The notes under the pieces were generated by a model that worked only from the letters and a program-made list of their open reading frames with translations, did no database searches and was not told the DNA's origin. A DNA stretch of 64,000 nt. Source: an uncultured Bacteroidota bacterium (GTDB lineage: Bacteria; Bacteroidota; Bacteroidia; Flavobacteriales; Flavobacteriaceae). The stretch spans positions 62,001-126,000 of the forward strand of contig CACEKJ010000001.1 in assembly GCA_902560045.1 (NCBI GenBank). Direction: 5' to 3'. The translations under genes and the position numbers were made by a program. Below, piece after piece: positions 61,601 to 64,000 of this stretch; position 1 is the stretch's first letter, and each line of letters starts with the position of its first letter.

Positions 61601-63358
61601 TTGAAAGAATTAAAATATTTAAATAAATATTTATTAAAGTACAAAACGAATCTCCTATTAGGGTTCTTTATAATTATTATAGCAAGAATTTTATTATTAT
61701 TCACACCAGGTCTGATAAGAAATTCTGTTAATGTTATTGATGAGTTTAGAAAAGGAAATGTAACGGATATAGAAATCGTACAAACAGAACTCATTGAAAA
61801 TATTTTTTTAATCTTACTTGCTGCAATCTCAGCAGGTATATTTACTTTTTTAACCCGGCAAACAATTATTAATGTTTCAAGGTATGTGGAGTTTGATCTC
61901 AAAAATGAGATTTACAAGCAATATCAGAAACTTTCATTACGTTTTTATAAAAAAAATCAAACAGGGGATCTAATGAATAGAATTAGTGAGGATGTTTCAA
62001 GAGTTAGGATGTATGTTGGACCTGCAATAATGTACTCAACGAATACGATTACTTTGTTAATAATCACTTTTTTTTACATGTACAAACAATCTCCAGAATT
62101 GACTCTTTATACAGTTAGCCCACTACCAATTCTATCATTTACAATTTATAAATTAAGTAGAATAATAAATATTAAAAGTAAAATAGTTCAAGAATCTTTG
62201 TCAAATCTATCCTCCTTTTCACAAGAAATATTTACAGGAATTAAAATTGTAAAATCCTATTCAATGCAAGATTCAACTTCAGATAAATTTGAAGAAATAT
62301 CTCAATTAAATAAGGAAAACCAAGTGAGCCTTGCAAAAATGCAAGCGCTATTCTTTCCCTTAATGATATTATTAATAGGAGTCAGTAACATTTTTGTAAT
62401 TTATATTGGAGGTAAACAATATTTAGATGGATCTATTGAAAGTATAGGTATTATTGCTGAATTTATAATTTATGTTAATATGCTAACATGGCCAGTAGCA
62501 TCATTAGGCTGGATCAGTTCAATCGTTCAGCAGGCAGAAGCATCCCAAAAAAGAATCAATGAATTTTTGATAGAAAAATCAGAAATTAAAAACCTTAAAA
62601 ATGGCATAAAAAAAGTAAACGGAAAAATTGAGTTTAAAAATATATTTTTCGAATACTCTGATTCTAATGTTCAAGCGTTAAATGGAATAAGTTTTGTGAT
62701 AAAACCAAAGTCATCTCTAGGGATAATTGGGGTGACTGGTTCAGGAAAAACTACAGCATTAAAACTTATTACAAGATCCTACAATATAAGCTCAGGTGAA
62801 ATTCTTTTAGATGATCATTCCTTAAATAAAATTGACTTGATCCATTTGAGAGAAAATATAGGAGTGGTTCCTCAGGACTCTTTTCTTTTTTCTGACACAA
62901 TTATAAATAATATTAGATTTGGAAACGAAAAAGCAAGTAAAAAAGAAATTGAAAAAGTTTGTGAGATAGCTGGAATACATAAAGAAATTTTAAAATTTAA
63001 AGATCAATACAACACAATGCTAGGTGAAAGAGGTGTAAACTTAAGTGGTGGTCAAAAACAACGTGTCTGCATTGCCAGAGCTTTGGTAAAAAAACCTAAA
63101 ATATTAATTATGGATGACTGTCTTTCTGCACTAGATACAGAAACTGAGGAAAAAATCATAAAGTCCCTTAATGAGTATATTAAGGATACAACAACGATTA
63201 TTTCAAGTCACAGAATTTCATCGATTCAAAACTTGGACAAGATAATTGTTTTAAATGATGGTAAGATTATTCAAAAAGGGTCTCATGAAGAGTTAATTAA
63301 CGAAAATGGATACTATAAACAGTTATATTTCAAACAATTAACAGAAAAAGAAGATTAG
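61601..63358 (+). CDS. ABC transporter, fused permease/ATPase (MsbA-like; TTG start)
   Basis: GVTGSGKTTALKLITR, GVVPQDSFLFSDTI, LSGGQKQRVCIARAL. Confidence 0.94.
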   Translation: MKELKYLNKYLLKYKTNLLLGFFIIIIARILLLFTPGLIRNSVNVIDEFRKGNVTDIEIVQTELIENIFLILLAAISAGIFTFLTRQTIINVSRYVEFDLKNEIYKQYQKLSLRFYKKNQTGDLMNRISEDVSRVRMYVGPAIMYSTNTITLLIITFFYMYKQSPELTLYTVSPLPILSFTIYKLSRIINIKSKIVQESLSNLSSFSQEIFTGIKIVKSYSMQDSTSDKFEEISQLNKENQVSLAKMQALFFPLMILLIGVSNIFVIYIGGKQYLDGSIESIGIIAEFIIYVNMLTWPVASLGWISSIVQQAEASQKRINEFLIEKSEIKNLKNGIKKVNGKIEFKNIFFEYSDSNVQALNGISFVIKPKSSLGIIGVTGSGKTTALKLITRSYNISSGEILLDDHSLNKIDLIHLRENIGVVPQDSFLFSDTIINNIRFGNEKASKKEIEKVCEIAGIHKEILKFKDQYNTMLGERGVNLSGGQKQRVCIARALVKKPKILIMDDCLSALDTETEEKIIKSLNEYIKDTTTIISSHRISSIQNLDKIIVLNDGKIIQKGSHEELINENGYYKQLYFKQLTEKED

Positions 63359-63421
63359 AATAACTTGATAACATATTTTTTTTTTTACATTTATAAATAA
63401 TAACCCAATAATTACCTGAAG

Positions 63422-63799
63422 ATGGAGAGAGAAGAAATTTTTTCCAAAGTACTTAGAGCAGGAAGAAGAACATACTTTTTTGATGTTAGATCTACCAAAG
63501 CTGGAGACTATTATTTGACACTTACAGAAAGTAAAAAATTTACAAATGATGATGGTTCATTTCATTATAAGAAACACAAAATTTATTTATACAAAGAAGA
63601 TTTTAATGAATTCTCTGAAATTTTAAATGAAATGACAAACTACATTATTTCTGAAAAAGGCGAAGAAGTTATCAGTGAAAGACACCAAAAAGATTTCAAA
63701 AAGGAAGAAAATCATGAAACCAAAAATGATGAAGATAATGAAGATTCAAAAGATGACTCGTCTAATGAATTTACGGATGTAAGTTTTGATGATATTTAA
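63422..63799 (+). CDS. DUF3276 / PUR-family DNA/RNA-binding protein
   Basis: IFSKVLRAGRRTYFFDVRSTKAGDYYLTLTESKK...HKIYLYKEDFNEF. Confidence 0.92.
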   Translation: MEREEIFSKVLRAGRRTYFFDVRSTKAGDYYLTLTESKKFTNDDGSFHYKKHKIYLYKEDFNEFSEILNEMTNYIISEKGEEVISERHQKDFKKEENHETKNDEDNEDSKDDSSNEFTDVSFDDI

Positions 63800-63812
63800 G
63801 CCTAAAGCTTCT

Positions 63813-64000
63813 ATGAGAATATTTTTAATTGCTATTATTCTGAGTATAAATGTTTATTCTCAGAGTTCAAACGATAATCTTGACTATTATTTTTCCCAAT
63901 TAGATAAAGATTTAAATGAATCCATTCCAAAACCCCAAGATGTAATTGGACATAACATTGGCGATTGGCATGTTACACACGATAAACTAGTTCAATACAT
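63813..64000 (+). CDS. M14 family zinc carboxypeptidase-like protein, N-terminal fragment (runs off the right edge)
   Basis: Signal peptide MRIFLIAIILSINVYSQ then PKPQDVIGHNIGDWHVTHDKLVQYM, resembling Bacteroidota M14 peptidase N-termini. Confidence 0.7.
   Translation, partial: MRIFLIAIILSINVYSQSSNDNLDYYFSQLDKDLNESIPKPQDVIGHNIGDWHVTHDKLVQY

Noticed and set aside
1-64000. CRISPR arrays, prophage, transposons, defense systems
   Set aside because: No repeat-spacer arrays, transposase, integrase or recognised defense genes seen on either strand.

Overview
AT-rich, gene-dense chromosomal window from a Bacteroidota genome. It looks like a streamlined marine Flavobacteriia: TAnnTTTG promoters, a T9SS sorting domain, SusC-era TonB receptors, a zeaxanthin cluster and DUF3276/PUR. 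Most of it is core housekeeping: ligA (partial), prmC, ribD, dnaA, dapF, degP/htrA, trmD-rplS, monomeric icd, murQ, thrS-infC-rpmI-rplT, dnaB, accA, tgt, a split transketolase, aroK, acnA, surA, guaB, pyrD, yajC, nusB. There is also an iron-acquisition block (33.5-43.7 kb: two TonB receptors, HmuY, FbpABC-type ABC transporter, AraC regulator), a crtI-crtB-crtZ-crtY cluster, and tRNA-Lys(TTT) and tRNA-Leu(GAG). No CRISPR, prophage or transposase was seen. The observations most worth follow-up are: (1) an approx. 500-nt highly structured intergenic RNA candidate between rplS and icd, ending in an intrinsic terminator, which I cannot assign to a known family; (2) four intact genes (rsmI-like, murQ, infC, a TonB receptor) with no ATG/GTG/TTG/CTG able to encode their conserved N-termini, implying AUA/AUU/AUC initiation and possibly an IF3-sensitive gene set; (3) a shared ATTTAGA-N5-TCTAAAT palindrome upstream of two iron-uptake units; (4) a complex guaB control region; (5) promoters abutting start codons (leaderless mRNAs); and (6) all ten convergent gene pairs overlapping or abutting. 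No searches were run; family calls are from reading the translations.
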